Source: Yersinia vastinensis
GTDB taxonomy: Bacteria > Pseudomonadota > Gammaproteobacteria > Enterobacterales > Enterobacteriaceae
NCBI RefSeq assembly: GCF_902726565.1
Contig: NZ_CACVAF010000015.1
Coordinates: 31,643 to 95,642 of the forward strand
Length of the DNA: 64,000 nucleotides
Direction of reading: 5' to 3'
The first letter of the stretch is position 1. The number at the start of each line of letters is the position of its first letter. The notes under the pieces were generated by a model. It had not been told where the DNA came from and did no database searches. It saw only the letters and a list, made by a program, of their open reading frames with translations. Below, in pieces: positions 1 to 9,428 of this stretch. A program made the translations under genes and the position numbers.

Positions 1-92
1 CACGTGTGTGTTATTTACACATATGAGTGCGATTGGTATTACTTGGCTAAACAACGCATTTGTCATTAGAACACAGTGCGGTTCGCCGGCGC
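1..92 (-). promoter_or_regulatory. rpsB mRNA leader (partial, leftward)
   Basis: This is the stretch left of map. In enterobacteria rpsB (ribosomal protein S2) is transcribed divergently from map, so leftward transcription from here would form the long rpsB 5' leader. In E. coli that leader carries the S2 autoregulatory element and the t44 RNA. No rpsB codons are visible because the gene would begin left of position 1. The call rests on gene order and on a good leftward promoter just to the right; I did not fold the structure. Confidence 0.45.
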
Positions 93-94
93 GC

Positions 95-124
95 TTTATA
101 CCATAAACAGCCGCAACACACCAA
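95..124 (-). promoter_or_regulatory. Predicted leftward promoter for rpsB
   Basis: On the minus strand TTGGTG (119-124) and TATAAA (95-100) are separated by 18 bp. They are followed by a GC-rich discriminator (GCGCGCCGG). GC-rich discriminators are typical of stringently controlled ribosomal-protein promoters, which fits the divergent rpsB gene expected to the left. Prediction from sequence only. Confidence 0.5.
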
Positions 125-258
125 CTTTTGTTGTATTTAGTCTCGGCGCTGCAAACGAAAGTTTGGCAGCAAATTGCAGGGCTGATACCATACGCGACAG
201 CATTTTTACTTATTTCATTATACAGCGGCCTCACGCTGGCCCCTGTGGACACTTTTGC

Positions 259-1050
259 ATGGCAATCTCAATCAAAACACCTGACGATATTCAAAAAATG
301 CGCGTTGCTGGCCGCTTGGCTGCTGAAGTGCTGGAAATCATTGAACCCTACGTAAAACCAGGGGTAACGACCGGTGAACTGGATCGTATCTGCCACGACC
401 ATATTACCAATAAACAACAGGCTATTTCTGCTTGTCTGGGCTATCACGGCTATCCGAAATCAGTTTGTATCTCGGTAAATGAGGTGATTTGTCACGGTAT
501 TCCAAGTGATGAAAAAGTGCTGAAAGATGGCGATATCGTTAATATCGACGTGACCGTAATTAAAGATGGTTTTCACGGCGATACCTCAAAAATGTTTATT
601 GTCGGTAAACCGACCATTCTCGGGGAACGTCTGTGCCGCGTGACGCAAGAGAGCCTGTATCTGGCGATCAAAATGGTCAAACCGGGTATCCGTCTGCGCA
701 CGCTGGGCAAAGCTATCCAGAAATTTGTCGAAGCTGAGAATTTCTCTGTTGTGCGTGAGTACTGTGGTCACGGTATTGGTGAAGGTTTCCATGAAGAACC
801 ACAAGTTCTGCACTACGATGCTGATGATGGCGGCGTTATCCTGCAAGCGGGCATGGCTTTCACCATTGAACCGATGGTCAATGCTGGGGATTACCGGATT
901 CGTACCATGAAAGATGGCTGGACGGTAAAAACTAAAGATCGCAGCTTGTCGGCACAGTATGAGCATACTATTGTGGTAACCGATAACGGCTGCGAAATAA
1001 TGACGTTGCGTAAGGATGACACCATCCCCAACATCATAACGCACGAGTAA
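259..1050 (+). CDS. map: Methionine aminopeptidase type I
   Basis: Removes the N-terminal methionine from nascent proteins in the cytoplasm when the second residue is small. The protein is 264 aa, the family's usual length. All five metal ligands of the E. coli enzyme are present at the same numbers where I counted them (His79 in VICHG, Asp97 in NIDVTV, Asp108 in HGDTS) or in the expected motifs ([25 protein letters not shown]). The frame stays open upstream to 76, but [10 protein letters not shown] is the start that matches the family, so the longer reading is not used. It is a single-gene unit followed by a strong terminator and divergent from the expected rpsB. Confidence 0.97.
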   Translation: MAISIKTPDDIQKMRVAGRLAAEVLEIIEPYVKPGVTTGELDRICHDHITNKQQAISACLGYHGYPKSVCISVNEVICHGIPSDEKVLKDGDIVNIDVTVIKDGFHGDTSKMFIVGKPTILGERLCRVTQESLYLAIKMVKPGIRLRTLGKAIQKFVEAENFSVVREYCGHGIGEGFHEEPQVLHYDADDGGVILQAGMAFTIEPMVNAGDYRIRTMKDGWTVKTKDRSLSAQYEHTIVVTDNGCEIMTLRKDDTIPNIITHE

Positions 1051-1057
1051 TTATAAC

Positions 1058-1081
1058 AAGCCGGCTCCCGCCGGCTTTTTT
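1058..1081 (+). terminator. Rho-independent terminator after map
   Basis: Perfect 8-bp stem AAGCCGGC / GCCGGCTT with a 4-base loop, running into a T tract. It lies 8 bases after the map stop codon and ends map transcription before glnD. Confidence 0.9.
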
Positions 1082-1124
1082 ATGGGCTGCGTTTTTCATC
1101 GGATTCTTTATCCACGGGGAATAT

Positions 1125-3803
1125 ATGTCTGACAATCACACCGAGCACTCTGCACCACTCGCGGTAACGAAGGTCATTCCGGAACAGCCCGCGCTACCGA
1201 GTACCTACCTTGATAGCGAGCTTAATTGCCCCATACTCAAACAGCGGTTAGAGATATTCCAATCTTGGCTCGCTGAAGCATTCAATGGCGGAATTAGTGC
1301 CGAGACACTCATTGCTGCACGCAGTGATTATATTGACCAACTGCTACGGCGGTTGTGGACATTTTATGGCTTTGATGATGTGCCAGAAACCGCGCTCGTC
1401 GCCGTTGGTGGCTATGGCCGTGGCGAATTGCATCCCTTATCCGATATCGATGTTTTAATCCTTAGCAAACAGCGTTTAAATGAAGAACATGCTCAGCGAG
1501 TCGGTCAGTTAATCACTTTGCTGTGGGACTTGAAGCTAGAGGTTGGTCATAGCGTCCGCACACTGGAAGAGTGTTTGTTAGAGGGGCTAGCCGACCTCAC
1601 GGTAGCCACTAATATGATTGAGTCGCGCTTAATTTGTGGTGATGTTGCTCTGTTTTTACAGATGCAAAAACACATTTTCAGCGACAGCTTCTGGCCATCC
1701 CCCAAATTTTTCCACGCCAAAGTGGTTGAACAGCAAGAGCGGCATAAACGCTACCACGGCACTAGCTATAATCTGGAACCGGATATCAAAAGTAGCCCTG
1801 GTGGATTAAGAGATATTCATACTCTTCAGTGGGTTGCCCGCCGCCATTTTGGCGCCACATCATTAAGTGAAATGGTTGATTTTGGTTTTCTGACGAAAGC
1901 AGAGCGCAATGAGCTTATCGAAAGCCAAAGTTTTTTATGGCGTATCCGCTTTGCACTGCATTTGGTATTGACCCGTTACGATAACCGTCTGTTATTTGAC
2001 CGCCAACTGAGCGTTGCCCAGCTTTTGCAATATCAGGGGGAAGGTAATGAGCCCGTCGAACATATGATGAAAGATTTTTATCGTATGACGCGCCGGGTCA
2101 GTGAACTGAATAACATGTTATTGCAGTTGTTTGATGAGGCCATACTGGCGCTGGATACCAATGAAAAACCACGCGCACTGGATGATGAATTTCAGTTACG
2201 CGGGGATTTAATAGACCTTCGTGATGAAAACCTCTTTGTTCAACAACCTGAAGCCATTATGCGCATGTTCTACTTGATGGTGCGCAATCAGGATATCAAA
2301 GGGATTTACTCCACCACCGTGCGCCGTTTACGTCATGCCCGCCGGCATCTGAAGCAACCCTTATGCAACATCCCTGAAGCCCGTAAGCTGTTTATGGCAA
2401 TTTTACGCCACCCCGGCGCGGTTTCCCGCGCATTATTACCAATGCACCGCCACAGTGTTTTGTGGGCCTATATGCCGCAATGGGGCAGTATTGTCGGGCA
2501 AATGCAGTTTGACCTGTTCCATGCTTATACCGTTGATGAGCACACGATTCGAGTGCTACTCAAGCTCGAAAGTTTCGCCGATGAAACAACGCGGCCACGC
2601 CATCCGCTTTGCGTAGAGCTTTACCCGCGCTTGCCTCAGCCAGAATTATTACTGCTTGCCGCGCTATTCCACGATATCGCCAAAGGCCGTGGGGGTGACC
2701 ACTCAATTCTAGGCGCTCACGACGTTTTGGAATTTGCCGAGCAGCATGGGTTAAATTCCCGCGAAGCCCAGCTTGTCGCTTGGCTAGTCCGCTGTCATCT
2801 ATTGATGTCAGTCACCGCTCAACGTCGGGATATTCAGGATCCAGCGGTGATCCAACAATTCTCCGCGGAGGTGCAAAGCGAAACTCGCCTGCGCTATTTG
2901 GTTAGCCTAACTGTGGCTGACATCTGCGCCACCAATGAGAATCTGTGGAATAGCTGGAAACAAAGCCTGTTACGCGAACTTTATTTCGCCACAGAAAAAC
3001 AGTTACGCCGGGGTATGCAAAACAGCCCGGATCTGCGTGAGCGCGTACGCCATCATCGGCTACAGGCGCTAGCACTACTGCGGATGGATAATATTGATGA
3101 AGAAGCACTGCATCGAATCTGGAGCCGTTGTCGGGCCGACTACTTCCTGCGACACTCACCTAATCAGTTAGCTTGGCATGCCCGTCATTTGCTTGAGCAT
3201 GACTCCACCAAGCCTCTGGTTCTGATTAGCCGTCAGGCGACACGCGGAGGGACCGAAATATTTATCTGGAGCCCTGACCGCCCATCGCTATTTGCCGCCG
3301 TTGTTGGTGAATTAGATCGTCGTAATCTGAGTGTTCATGATGCACAGATTTTCACTAACCGTGATGGTATGGCAATGGATACTTTTATCGTGCTAGAGCC
3401 AGATGGTAGCCCGCTGGCACAAGATAGGCATCCGATTATCCGCCATGCCTTACAACAGGCGATGACGCAGCCGAACTATCAACACCCGCGAGTCAGGCGG
3501 TTATCACCTAAATTGCGGCATTTCAGTGTGCCAACCGAAACCAATTTCTTGCCAACCCACAATGAGCGTCGAACTTATTTGGAGTTAATTGCACTAGACC
3601 AACCGGGTTTGCTGGCGCGTGTTGGCGAGATTTTTGCAGATTTAGGATTATCCTTGCATAGTGCGCGTATTACCACGATTGGCGAGCGAGTAGAGGATTT
3701 GTTTGTGTTAGCGGATAAAGATCGCCGGGCATTGAGCCTTGAAACTCGTCGTGAATTAGCACAACGGTTGACAGATACCCTCAATCCGAACGATAAACTG
3801 TGA
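1125..3803 (+). CDS. glnD: PII uridylyltransferase / uridylyl-removing enzyme
   Basis: Cytoplasmic glutamine sensor that uridylylates PII proteins (GlnB/GlnK) at low glutamine and removes UMP at high glutamine, controlling glutamine synthetase and the Ntr system. At 892 aa it is full length. Domains in order: nucleotidyltransferase with [15 protein letters not shown] near residues 90-105; an HD hydrolase domain with [14 protein letters not shown] near residue 515; and two C-terminal ACT domains, the first near residue 705 ([15 protein letters not shown]) and the second near 820 ([18 protein letters not shown]). It lies 74 bp after map, with a terminator between, so it probably has its own promoter. 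Confidence 0.97.
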   Translation: MSDNHTEHSAPLAVTKVIPEQPALPSTYLDSELNCPILKQRLEIFQSWLAEAFNGGISAETLIAARSDYIDQLLRRLWTFYGFDDVPETALVAVGGYGRGELHPLSDIDVLILSKQRLNEEHAQRVGQLITLLWDLKLEVGHSVRTLEECLLEGLADLTVATNMIESRLICGDVALFLQMQKHIFSDSFWPSPKFFHAKVVEQQERHKRYHGTSYNLEPDIKSSPGGLRDIHTLQWVARRHFGATSLSEMVDFGFLTKAERNELIESQSFLWRIRFALHLVLTRYDNRLLFDRQLSVAQLLQYQGEGNEPVEHMMKDFYRMTRRVSELNNMLLQLFDEAILALDTNEKPRALDDEFQLRGDLIDLRDENLFVQQPEAIMRMFYLMVRNQDIKGIYSTTVRRLRHARRHLKQPLCNIPEARKLFMAILRHPGAVSRALLPMHRHSVLWAYMPQWGSIVGQMQFDLFHAYTVDEHTIRVLLKLESFADETTRPRHPLCVELYPRLPQPELLLLAALFHDIAKGRGGDHSILGAHDVLEFAEQHGLNSREAQLVAWLVRCHLLMSVTAQRRDIQDPAVIQQFSAEVQSETRLRYLVSLTVADICATNENLWNSWKQSLLRELYFATEKQLRRGMQNSPDLRERVRHHRLQALALLRMDNIDEEALHRIWSRCRADYFLRHSPNQLAWHARHLLEHDSTKPLVLISRQATRGGTEIFIWSPDRPSLFAAVVGELDRRNLSVHDAQIFTNRDGMAMDTFIVLEPDGSPLAQDRHPIIRHALQQAMTQPNYQHPRVRRLSPKLRHFSVPTETNFLPTHNERRTYLELIALDQPGLLARVGEIFADLGLSLHSARITTIGERVEDLFVLADKDRRALSLETRRELAQRLTDTLNPNDKL

Positions 3804-3922
3804 TACAAATAACTTTTTAGCGATTAATTTTCTTACAATTGACCACCCAGAGTCATTGGCGCTGCAGCTAACACTGCTGTGGCAACAAGTCTGACGGGTA
3901 TAACATCAGGAACGAGACCAGG

Positions 3923-4747
3923 ATGCAGCAACTACAGAATGTTATTGAAACCGCCTTCGAGCGTCGTGCCGATATTACTCCAGCCAACGTAGATACCATA
4001 ACGCGCGAAGCGATTAACCATGTGATTGACCTGCTGGATACCGGCGCCCTGCGAGTGGCAGAAAAAATTGACGGCCAGTGGGTAACCCACCAATGGTTAA
4101 AAAAGGCAGTATTACTGTCTTTCCGCATCAATGATAACCAGGTTATGGAAGGCGCTGAAACCCGTTACTACGACAAAGTGCCAATGAAATTTGCTGGCTA
4201 TGATGAAGCTCGTTTTCAAAAAGAAGGCTTCCGCGTAGTGCCTCCGGCTACCGTGCGTAAAGGTGCTTTCATTGCCCGTAATACTGTCCTGATGCCTTCT
4301 TATGTCAACATTGGTGCTTTCGTTGACGAAGGTACGATGGTCGATACTTGGGCAACCGTGGGTTCTTGCGCGCAAATTGGTAAGAATGTTCACCTGTCCG
4401 GTGGCGTAGGTATTGGTGGTGTATTGGAGCCATTGCAAGCTAACCCAACCATTATTGAAGACAACTGTTTTGTTGGCGCACGCTCAGAAGTGGTTGAAGG
4501 GGTTATCGTCGAAGAAGGCTCTGTTATCTCTATGGGCGTATTTATCGGCCAAAGCACCCGCATCTATGATCGCGAAACCGGTGAAGTCCATTATGGCCGA
4601 GTTCCAGCAGGCTCAGTGGTCGTTTCAGGTAGTCTGCCATCGAAAGACGGCAGCTACAGCCTGTACTGCGCGGTTATCGTGAAGAAAGTCGATGCGAAGA
4701 CCCGTGGAAAAGTCGGTATTAATGAGTTATTGCGTACCATAGACTAA
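3923..4747 (+). CDS. dapD: Tetrahydrodipicolinate N-succinyltransferase
   Basis: Transfers succinyl from succinyl-CoA to tetrahydrodipicolinate in the succinylase branch of diaminopimelate and lysine synthesis, supplying DAP for peptidoglycan. It is 274 aa, the standard length. The C-terminal two thirds have the periodic small and hydrophobic pattern of left-handed beta-helix (hexapeptide) acyltransferases, for example [13 protein letters not shown] followed by [18 protein letters not shown]. The start [13 protein letters not shown] follows GGAACGAGACCAGG. The gene stands alone after glnD with a 119-bp gap and a terminator behind it. The lysine pathway's last enzyme, lysA, is at the other end of this window. 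Confidence 0.97.
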   Translation: MQQLQNVIETAFERRADITPANVDTITREAINHVIDLLDTGALRVAEKIDGQWVTHQWLKKAVLLSFRINDNQVMEGAETRYYDKVPMKFAGYDEARFQKEGFRVVPPATVRKGAFIARNTVLMPSYVNIGAFVDEGTMVDTWATVGSCAQIGKNVHLSGGVGIGGVLEPLQANPTIIEDNCFVGARSEVVEGVIVEEGSVISMGVFIGQSTRIYDRETGEVHYGRVPAGSVVVSGSLPSKDGSYSLYCAVIVKKVDAKTRGKVGINELLRTID

Positions 4748-4755
4748 GATTATAG

Positions 4756-4783
4756 ATAGCGGGCTAATCCCCGCTATTTTTTT
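4756..4783 (+). terminator. Rho-independent terminator after dapD
   Basis: Perfect stem ATAGCGGG / CCCGCTAT with a 6-base loop followed by six T residues, starting 8 bases after the dapD stop. Confidence 0.9.
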
Positions 4784-4923
4784 GCCTTGAGCATTGTATA
4801 TTCAACGTAAATGAAGCTGTAAACGGCTTCAAATGTATAAGATATCGCCTGTAATCACATATTTTGGCGAAACTTACCGTCATAATCATAAACTGTGGAA
4901 TATAAAACCAAAAAGGTGGCGCT

Positions 4924-5313
4924 ATGTATGACAATCTGAAAAGTTTAGGGATCACACAACCAGAAGATGTCGATCGCTATAGCCTGCGTCAGGAGGCCAA
5001 TAACGACATTCTGAAAATTTACTTCCGCAAAGATAAAGGCGAATTTTTTGCTAAGAGTGTGAAATTCAAATACCCACGCCAGCGTAAAACAGTGGTTGCT
5101 GATAATGCGGGTCATGGTTACAAAGAAATCAATGAAATTAACCCTAACCTACGTTATGTCATTGATGAACTTGATCAATTATGCAAACGTGATCAAATTG
5201 AAGTTGATTTGAAACGTAAAATTTTGGATGACTTACGTCACTTAGAAAGCGTTGTTGCCAATAAGATTTCTGAAATCGAATCTGACTTGGAAAAGCTGAC
5301 CAGCGGCCGCTAA
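4924..5313 (+). CDS. yaeH: UPF0325 family protein YaeH
   Basis: Small cytoplasmic protein of 129 aa that matches the conserved gammaproteobacterial UPF0325 family (E. coli YaeH), which has no established function. It is charged, with many Lys, Asp and Glu residues, no membrane segment, and a C-terminal half predicted helical (repeating L/I with charged residues from about 75 to 125). The ATG follows AAAAGGTGGCGCT, a good ribosome site. It follows dapD in the same order as in E. coli but is separated by a terminator. The next gene to the right belongs to a different E. coli neighbourhood. Confidence 0.9.
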   Translation: MYDNLKSLGITQPEDVDRYSLRQEANNDILKIYFRKDKGEFFAKSVKFKYPRQRKTVVADNAGHGYKEINEINPNLRYVIDELDQLCKRDQIEVDLKRKILDDLRHLESVVANKISEIESDLEKLTSGR

Positions 5314-5342
5314 ATCTGGTAGGAATTTTTATCTATCTAAAA

Positions 5343-5395
5343 TTATTGGAGTTGCAGGTCAGTGAATATTGCAATCACTCCTGCAACACCAAATT
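5343..5395. repeat. Inverted repeat, probable ERIC remnant
   Basis: TTGGAGTTGCAGG on the left is mirrored by CTCCTGCAACACCAA on the right with about 20 bases between. The left arm matches the left terminus of ERIC elements (AATTATTGGAGTTGCAGG), so this may be an internally deleted ERIC between the convergent yaeH and yqcA genes. It could also act as a weak terminator, but there is no T tract. Confidence 0.4.
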
Positions 5396-5427
5396 CGAAC
5401 ACCGAGTTATTGCTGAAAAAGTGCGAC

Positions 5428-5877
5428 TTATTGCAGCAAATGCCCCCACTGTTCTACCCACGGCGCTGAAACCACTTCTGGCTCAGGATGTTCAATGGCA
5501 TCAATTTCCAATCTTTCGCCAATTCTTGTCGCACCCTGCTCTTGCAGTAATTCGTCAAACGCCCGCCCAGCGCCACAGAAATTATCATAACTGCTGTCAC
5601 CCAGCGCAATAACGCCATAGCGCAGTTCTGGCTGAAACCCAACTTTATCTCGTACGGCGACAAAAAGTGAGGCAATGCTGTCTGGAAAATCACCCTGCCC
5701 AGTGGTTGAGGTCACCACCAGCACATAATGTTGACGATAATACTGCCAAGCTTCTAATGTCCCCTCATCAAACACTTTTACCTCGTGCCCCTGCTCTTTC
5801 AGTATATTCTCAGCTTCTTCTGCAACTAGCAGCGCATTACCGTAGACAGTGCCGACAAAAATCCCGACCTGGGCCAT
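5428..5877 (-). CDS. yqcA: Flavodoxin-family protein YqcA
   Basis: 149-aa single-domain FMN-binding flavodoxin. The phosphate-binding loop is at the N-terminus ([18 protein letters not shown], the usual GTxxGNT/A pattern), followed by the isoalloxazine-contact loops [13 protein letters not shown] and [13 protein letters not shown]. Flavodoxins of this type carry electrons in the cytoplasm; the partner of YqcA is not established. It is the last gene of the leftward set yqcC-truC-yqcA, 19 bases after truC, in the same order as E. coli. Confidence 0.93.
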   Translation of the reverse strand: MAQVGIFVGTVYGNALLVAEEAENILKEQGHEVKVFDEGTLEAWQYYRQHYVLVVTSTTGQGDFPDSIASLFVAVRDKVGFQPELRYGVIALGDSSYDNFCGAGRAFDELLQEQGATRIGERLEIDAIEHPEPEVVSAPWVEQWGHLLQ

Positions 5878-5896
5878 AAAAGATATTTCCTTTTGA

Positions 5897-6679
5897 CTAA
5901 AAAATTAATTCACTATCCTGACCCGCGGGCGCTGGAAACTCAACCCTTTCAAGATGAGGGGCAATACCCAACCAACCAAAATGTGACATCAACTGTTGCC
6001 AAGATTCATCCCAGCGCGCAGTCAGAGTCAGAGGCTCGCCAGTGACCGGGTGGTTCAGTTGCAAATGACTGGCATGCAGCATCAAGCGCGAACAGTCAAA
6101 ATGCTGCGCAATACCCCGGTTCTGACGTAGGTCTCCGTGGGTGCTGTCACCGATGATAGGATGGCGAATATGTGCCATATGCCGACGAAGTTGATGTTTA
6201 CGACCTGTTTCCGGCTTCAACTCCATTAAGCTGAAACGGGCTGTATCATAACGCCCAATCGCCACGGGGACTTCTACTTGAGCCAAGGGCTGATAATGAG
6301 TGACTGAAGGCTGAGGGGCTTTATCGGGTCTGGCAAATTTGTCCGCGATTTTATCCAGCTCTTCCGTCATTTCATAATCAATAGTGCCATCGTCTAAGAC
6401 ATATCCACGGACCACCGCATGATATGTTTTTTGGATTTGGTGTTGCTCAAATTGTATTGACAGAGTGCGTGCCACATCACTGGATAACGCCATCAACAAC
6501 ACACCCGATGTTGGGCGATCCAAGCGATGGACGGTATAGACATGCTGACCAATCTGGTCACGCACGGTTTGCATCACAAATACGGTTTCATTGCTATCTA
6601 GCCAACTGCGGTGCACCAACCAACCTGCGGGTTTATTAACCGCAACGATATGCTCATCTTGATAGAGTATTTCCAGCAT
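5897..6679 (-). CDS. truC: tRNA pseudouridine(65) synthase TruC
   Basis: Converts U65 of tRNAs to pseudouridine; an RluA-family enzyme. It is 260 aa, the usual length. The catalytic motif is [15 protein letters not shown] near residue 51, with the essential Asp in RLDR. The N-terminus has the typical [20 protein letters not shown], and later comes the family motif [15 protein letters not shown]. Its start ATG shares a base with the stop codon of yqcC (TAATG), so translation is probably coupled. Confidence 0.96.
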   Translation of the reverse strand: MLEILYQDEHIVAVNKPAGWLVHRSWLDSNETVFVMQTVRDQIGQHVYTVHRLDRPTSGVLLMALSSDVARTLSIQFEQHQIQKTYHAVVRGYVLDDGTIDYEMTEELDKIADKFARPDKAPQPSVTHYQPLAQVEVPVAIGRYDTARFSLMELKPETGRKHQLRRHMAHIRHPIIGDSTHGDLRQNRGIAQHFDCSRLMLHASHLQLNHPVTGEPLTLTARWDESWQQLMSHFGWLGIAPHLERVEFPAPAGQDSELIF

Positions 6680-7011
6680 TAGTCACTTTCTTTATTTAGC
6701 AAATCATCAAGGCGCTGTAATTCAACCAGCAGTACTGTGCAATCTGGGCGGCCATCACCACTCAGGGCCTCTTCAAAATAAGGGGTGATCGCAAAACGTG
6801 TTGGGAGTGGCCCTCTTGATTCCAGCAATGCATACATCCGAGGAATTAATACCCATTGCAGCCACTGTTCTGCATCCATGGTATCAATGCTGAAAGGCTC
6901 ATTACTTTCAAAAGCTTCTGCTTGTGGCGGCACAGTCTGCCAGAGATCGATTTCCCGCATAGCAAACTCGATATTCTGTAGGCTCTGACGCACCTGATTT
7001 TCTGTATTCAT
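6679..7011 (-). CDS. yqcC: YqcC family protein (DUF446)
   Basis: Small acidic cytoplasmic protein of 110 aa; conserved family of unknown function always found next to truC and yqcA. I chose MNTENQVRQSL at 7011 because it matches the family N-terminus and follows GAGAGCATAATC. The reading frame is open to 7104, but those extra residues do not resemble the family. It is mostly helical, with conserved MDAEQWLQWVLIPRM near residue 60. First gene of the yqcC-truC-yqcA operon, directly downstream of the CsrB terminator. Confidence 0.9.
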   Translation of the reverse strand: MNTENQVRQSLQNIEFAMREIDLWQTVPPQAEAFESNEPFSIDTMDAEQWLQWVLIPRMYALLESRGPLPTRFAITPYFEEALSGDGRPDCTVLLVELQRLDDLLNKESD

Positions 7012-7140
7012 GATTATGCTCTCAACCCAAAAAACAACTATTCGCCAAGCTGGCTCAACGGCGGCCAAGCATACCATTGAAGCAGGAGATGCCCAAACTC
7101 CCACCCCAGATTACAGGCTCGGATTAAGCAAAATACAGAT

Positions 7141-7171
7141 AAAAAAAGGGGTACTGTTTTACCAGTACCCC
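7141..7171 (-). terminator. CsrB terminator
   Basis: Perfect 9-bp stem GGGGTACTG / CAGTACCCC with a 6-base loop, followed on the minus strand by seven U residues (7141-7147 are A on the plus strand). Confidence 0.93.
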
Positions 7172-7500
7172 TCGATTCGTTTCATAGCAATCCAGCTAAA
7201 AGTGATGCTCCCTGCTCGTTCCTTGAAAACTTTTCCGTGCGGTTATCCTAACCAGCAATCCGTCGCGTTCTGCTACACCATCCCAGTGCCAATCCTAAGG
7301 TTATCCTAACCCACCAATCATCCTGAGTTGGCTCTCAATCTCCATCCTGGAGGTGTCCTTGGTTTCATCCGGAAACATCCCTTCACTCATCCTAAGCAGT
7401 CCCTGTGTTCTTCATCCTGAAGTCGCACCATCCTGATGCCATCCCTCTCCGCCAGATCCTATCCAGCGAATAAAGGATCGCTTAATCAACAAAGGGAGAC
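7141..7500 (-). ncRNA. csrB: CsrB small RNA (CsrA sponge)
   Basis: Read on the minus strand, about 360 nt carry more than twenty GGA motifs, many as CAGGATG or TAGGAT in hairpin loops, the CsrA-binding signature. The segment GACACCTCCAGGATGGAG, and a 3' part resembling AAAAGTTNTCAAGGA...GAGCAGGGAGCA, match E. coli CsrB as I recall it. The position between yqcC and syd is also the same. The RNA sequesters CsrA and so relieves repression of CsrA-bound mRNAs; its synthesis is activated by BarA-UvrY. The 5' end at 7500 (GTCTCCC, just after a TACAGT -10) is an estimate; the 3' end is the terminator at 7141-7171. Confidence 0.92.
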
Positions 7501-7631
7501 AAGGTACTGTAAGGATAATGAGATGGGCGAGTTTATTTATGAAAAAATGAATATTTATAACAAAATGATTTTATTGAAGATAAATCCAATACAATAATTT
7601 CACATAAAAAGAATAGAAGTGATGTCTCACA

Positions 7632-7659
7632 GCCGGTGTGCGAGATCTCTCACACCGGC
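7632..7659. promoter_or_regulatory. Probable UvrY (SirA/GacA) operator upstream of csrB
   Basis: A 28-bp near-perfect palindrome: GCCGGTGTG, then CGAGATCTCT, then CACACCGGC. Its centre TGTGCGAGATCTCTCACA (7637-7654) closely fits the 18-bp UvrY/GacA box (consensus near TGTAAGN6CTTACA; E. coli csrB site TGTGAGAGATCTCTTACA). It lies about 140-150 bp upstream of the estimated CsrB start, a spacing like that known in E. coli. No T tract follows, so it is unlikely to be a syd terminator. Confidence 0.75.
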
Positions 7660-7687
7660 TCTGTATGAATAAACAATAACCATCTAT

Positions 7688-8239
7688 TTATTCAGGCATT
7701 ACTGGTCGTAATGCATCCAAAAAATGAGCGAGTGTTGAAGCCAGCAATGTTCGTTTACCACTCCCAAACTCCTCAAGTATCACATTACCACTCACATTAC
7801 AGAGTGAGGCCATGGTCATTTCAGATTCTGTGGTCGCTAGAAACAGTGTCGGCGACAGCTTCAATCTTTTTTGTGTCACTAAATGACCAATCAGATTCTC
7901 TTGCAAGCGGATAAAATCATCTTCGCTCCATACTTGCAGCAAGGTAAAGCGGCGATCACCCAAATCTGCGGTCATATCACCCGCATATTGCTGGGTATAA
8001 AACTCATGAATATCTGGATGAAGTTGAATTTCCAGTGCCCGTTCAATGTTGGCGAGTGTCGCATCGGCAACAAACGGCTGAGGTAACCAAAATACTTGTG
8101 AATCCTGCGTGTTCACTATGCAGGGTGAAGGCACCCCATATAGCTCTTCGCTCGCCGGGGGATGCCCTGATTGCTGCTGCCACAAATCAATATAGCGTTG
8201 AGTAAAGCTATTGAGTGCCGTTGAAACATTCTGGTCCAT
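7688..8239 (-). CDS. syd: Syd, SecY-interacting protein
   Basis: Peripheral membrane protein that binds SecY and appears to monitor the assembly of the SecYEG translocon. From ATG at 8239 it is 183 aa, matching E. coli Syd, with the conserved [11 protein letters not shown] near residue 32 and [19 protein letters not shown] near the C-terminus. The frame is open to 8359, but the extension is not family-like. GAGAG precedes the chosen start. The gene is divergent from queF and sits upstream of the CsrB control region. Confidence 0.94.
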   Translation of the reverse strand: MDQNVSTALNSFTQRYIDLWQQQSGHPPASEELYGVPSPCIVNTQDSQVFWLPQPFVADATLANIERALEIQLHPDIHEFYTQQYAGDMTADLGDRRFTLLQVWSEDDFIRLQENLIGHLVTQKRLKLSPTLFLATTESEMTMASLCNVSGNVILEEFGSGKRTLLASTLAHFLDALRPVMPE

Positions 8240-8368
8240 TCTTACTCTCAGTATTGCGGCGACTTGCGCTGCACCAAAGTGGGGAACCCGACTTTCAGAA
8301 ATGCAGTTAAACGCGGCATAAATTGATAAACTGTCGCTATTGTACCTATCTCTTATCATGGAAACAGC

Positions 8369-9214
8369 ATGTCTTCATATCAAGACCATCAGGCTCTGGC
8401 GGAACTGACGCTGGGCAAGCCAACCGCTTACCGCGATCACTATGACGCCAGCTTACTTCAAGCTGTACCACGTAGCATGAATCGTGAACCTCTCGGTTTA
8501 TATCCAGATAACCTGCCCTTTCATGGCGCGGATATCTGGACTTTATATGAATTGTCTTGGCTAAACAGCAATGGCCTACCGCAGGTTGCCGTCGGTGAAA
8601 TAAGTCTGAATGCAGATAGTCTTAATCTAATTGAATCCAAAAGCTTTAAACTCTACCTCAATAGTTTTAACCAAACCGTTTTTGCCGATTGGGAAAGTGT
8701 ACGAGCCACTTTGCAGCAGGATTTGGCCGCCTGTGCACAAGGTGATGTCAGCGTCTCGCTATATCATCTGGACGAAATAACCCACCAACCCATTGCCAAT
8801 TTCGCTGGAGAGTGTCTGGATCAGCAGGATATCCGTATCGAAAACTATGAATTCAGTGCTGATTATTTGCAGGATGCGGCGGGTGAAAATCGAGTAGAAG
8901 AGAGCTTAGTCAGCCACTTGCTCAAATCTAACTGTCTGATAACCCATCAACCGGATTGGGGCTCAGTACAAATCAGCTATGCCGGCCCACAGATTAACCG
9001 CGAAGCACTGCTGCGCTATCTGGTCTCTTTCCGCCACCATAATGAATTCCACGAGCAGTGTGTCGAACGTATTTTCACTGACATTATGCGTTTTTGTCAG
9101 CCCGAAACCCTGTCAGTCTATGCTCGTTATACTCGCCGCGGAGGGCTAGATATCAATCCATGGCGTTCTAATACTGATTTTGTGCCTTCTACCGGGCGTT
9201 TAGCACGGCAATAA
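8369..9214 (+). CDS. queF: NADPH-dependent 7-cyano-7-deazaguanine reductase
   Basis: Reduces preQ0 to preQ1 with two NADPH in the queuosine tRNA-modification pathway. It is 281 aa, the long (YqfC-like, two-domain tunnel-fold) form typical of gammaproteobacteria. The nucleophile is Cys189 in [13 protein letters not shown], with the acid Asp196 in the same motif. The QueF NADPH-site motif is [15 protein letters not shown] (89-103), and the substrate-binding FHEQCVE lies near residue 227. It is transcribed divergently from syd. Confidence 0.97.
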   Translation: MSSYQDHQALAELTLGKPTAYRDHYDASLLQAVPRSMNREPLGLYPDNLPFHGADIWTLYELSWLNSNGLPQVAVGEISLNADSLNLIESKSFKLYLNSFNQTVFADWESVRATLQQDLAACAQGDVSVSLYHLDEITHQPIANFAGECLDQQDIRIENYEFSADYLQDAAGENRVEESLVSHLLKSNCLITHQPDWGSVQISYAGPQINREALLRYLVSFRHHNEFHEQCVERIFTDIMRFCQPETLSVYARYTRRGGLDINPWRSNTDFVPSTGRLARQ

Positions 9215-9428
9215 ATGCGGGCATGTACGCAAGATTACAGCTCGAACACGTTAATATTGGTAAAAAACGGCTGGCAACGTTAAGGTTAATTACAGGATCT
9301 TCATGCTATTTTCAGCTGAAAATGCCAGTAATGGATACTTAGAGGGCTATCTGATATTCCACGGAAAAAAGAAGACAGCGCTCTGATACACAGGTACTAG
9401 CACCCTTCAGGGGTGTAAAGGAGTAACT

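Noticed and set aside
76..258. N-terminal extension of map
   Set aside because: Overlaps the rpsB promoter and leader and is absent from the family; the start at 259 gives the correct numbering of catalytic residues.
7010..7309. Open frame over the csrB 3' half on the plus strand
   Set aside because: Antisense to CsrB; no protein family pattern.
7130..7480. Possible CRISPR array from repeated ATCCT motifs
   Set aside because: The repeats are the complements of GGA motifs of CsrB, irregularly spaced and too short for CRISPR repeats.
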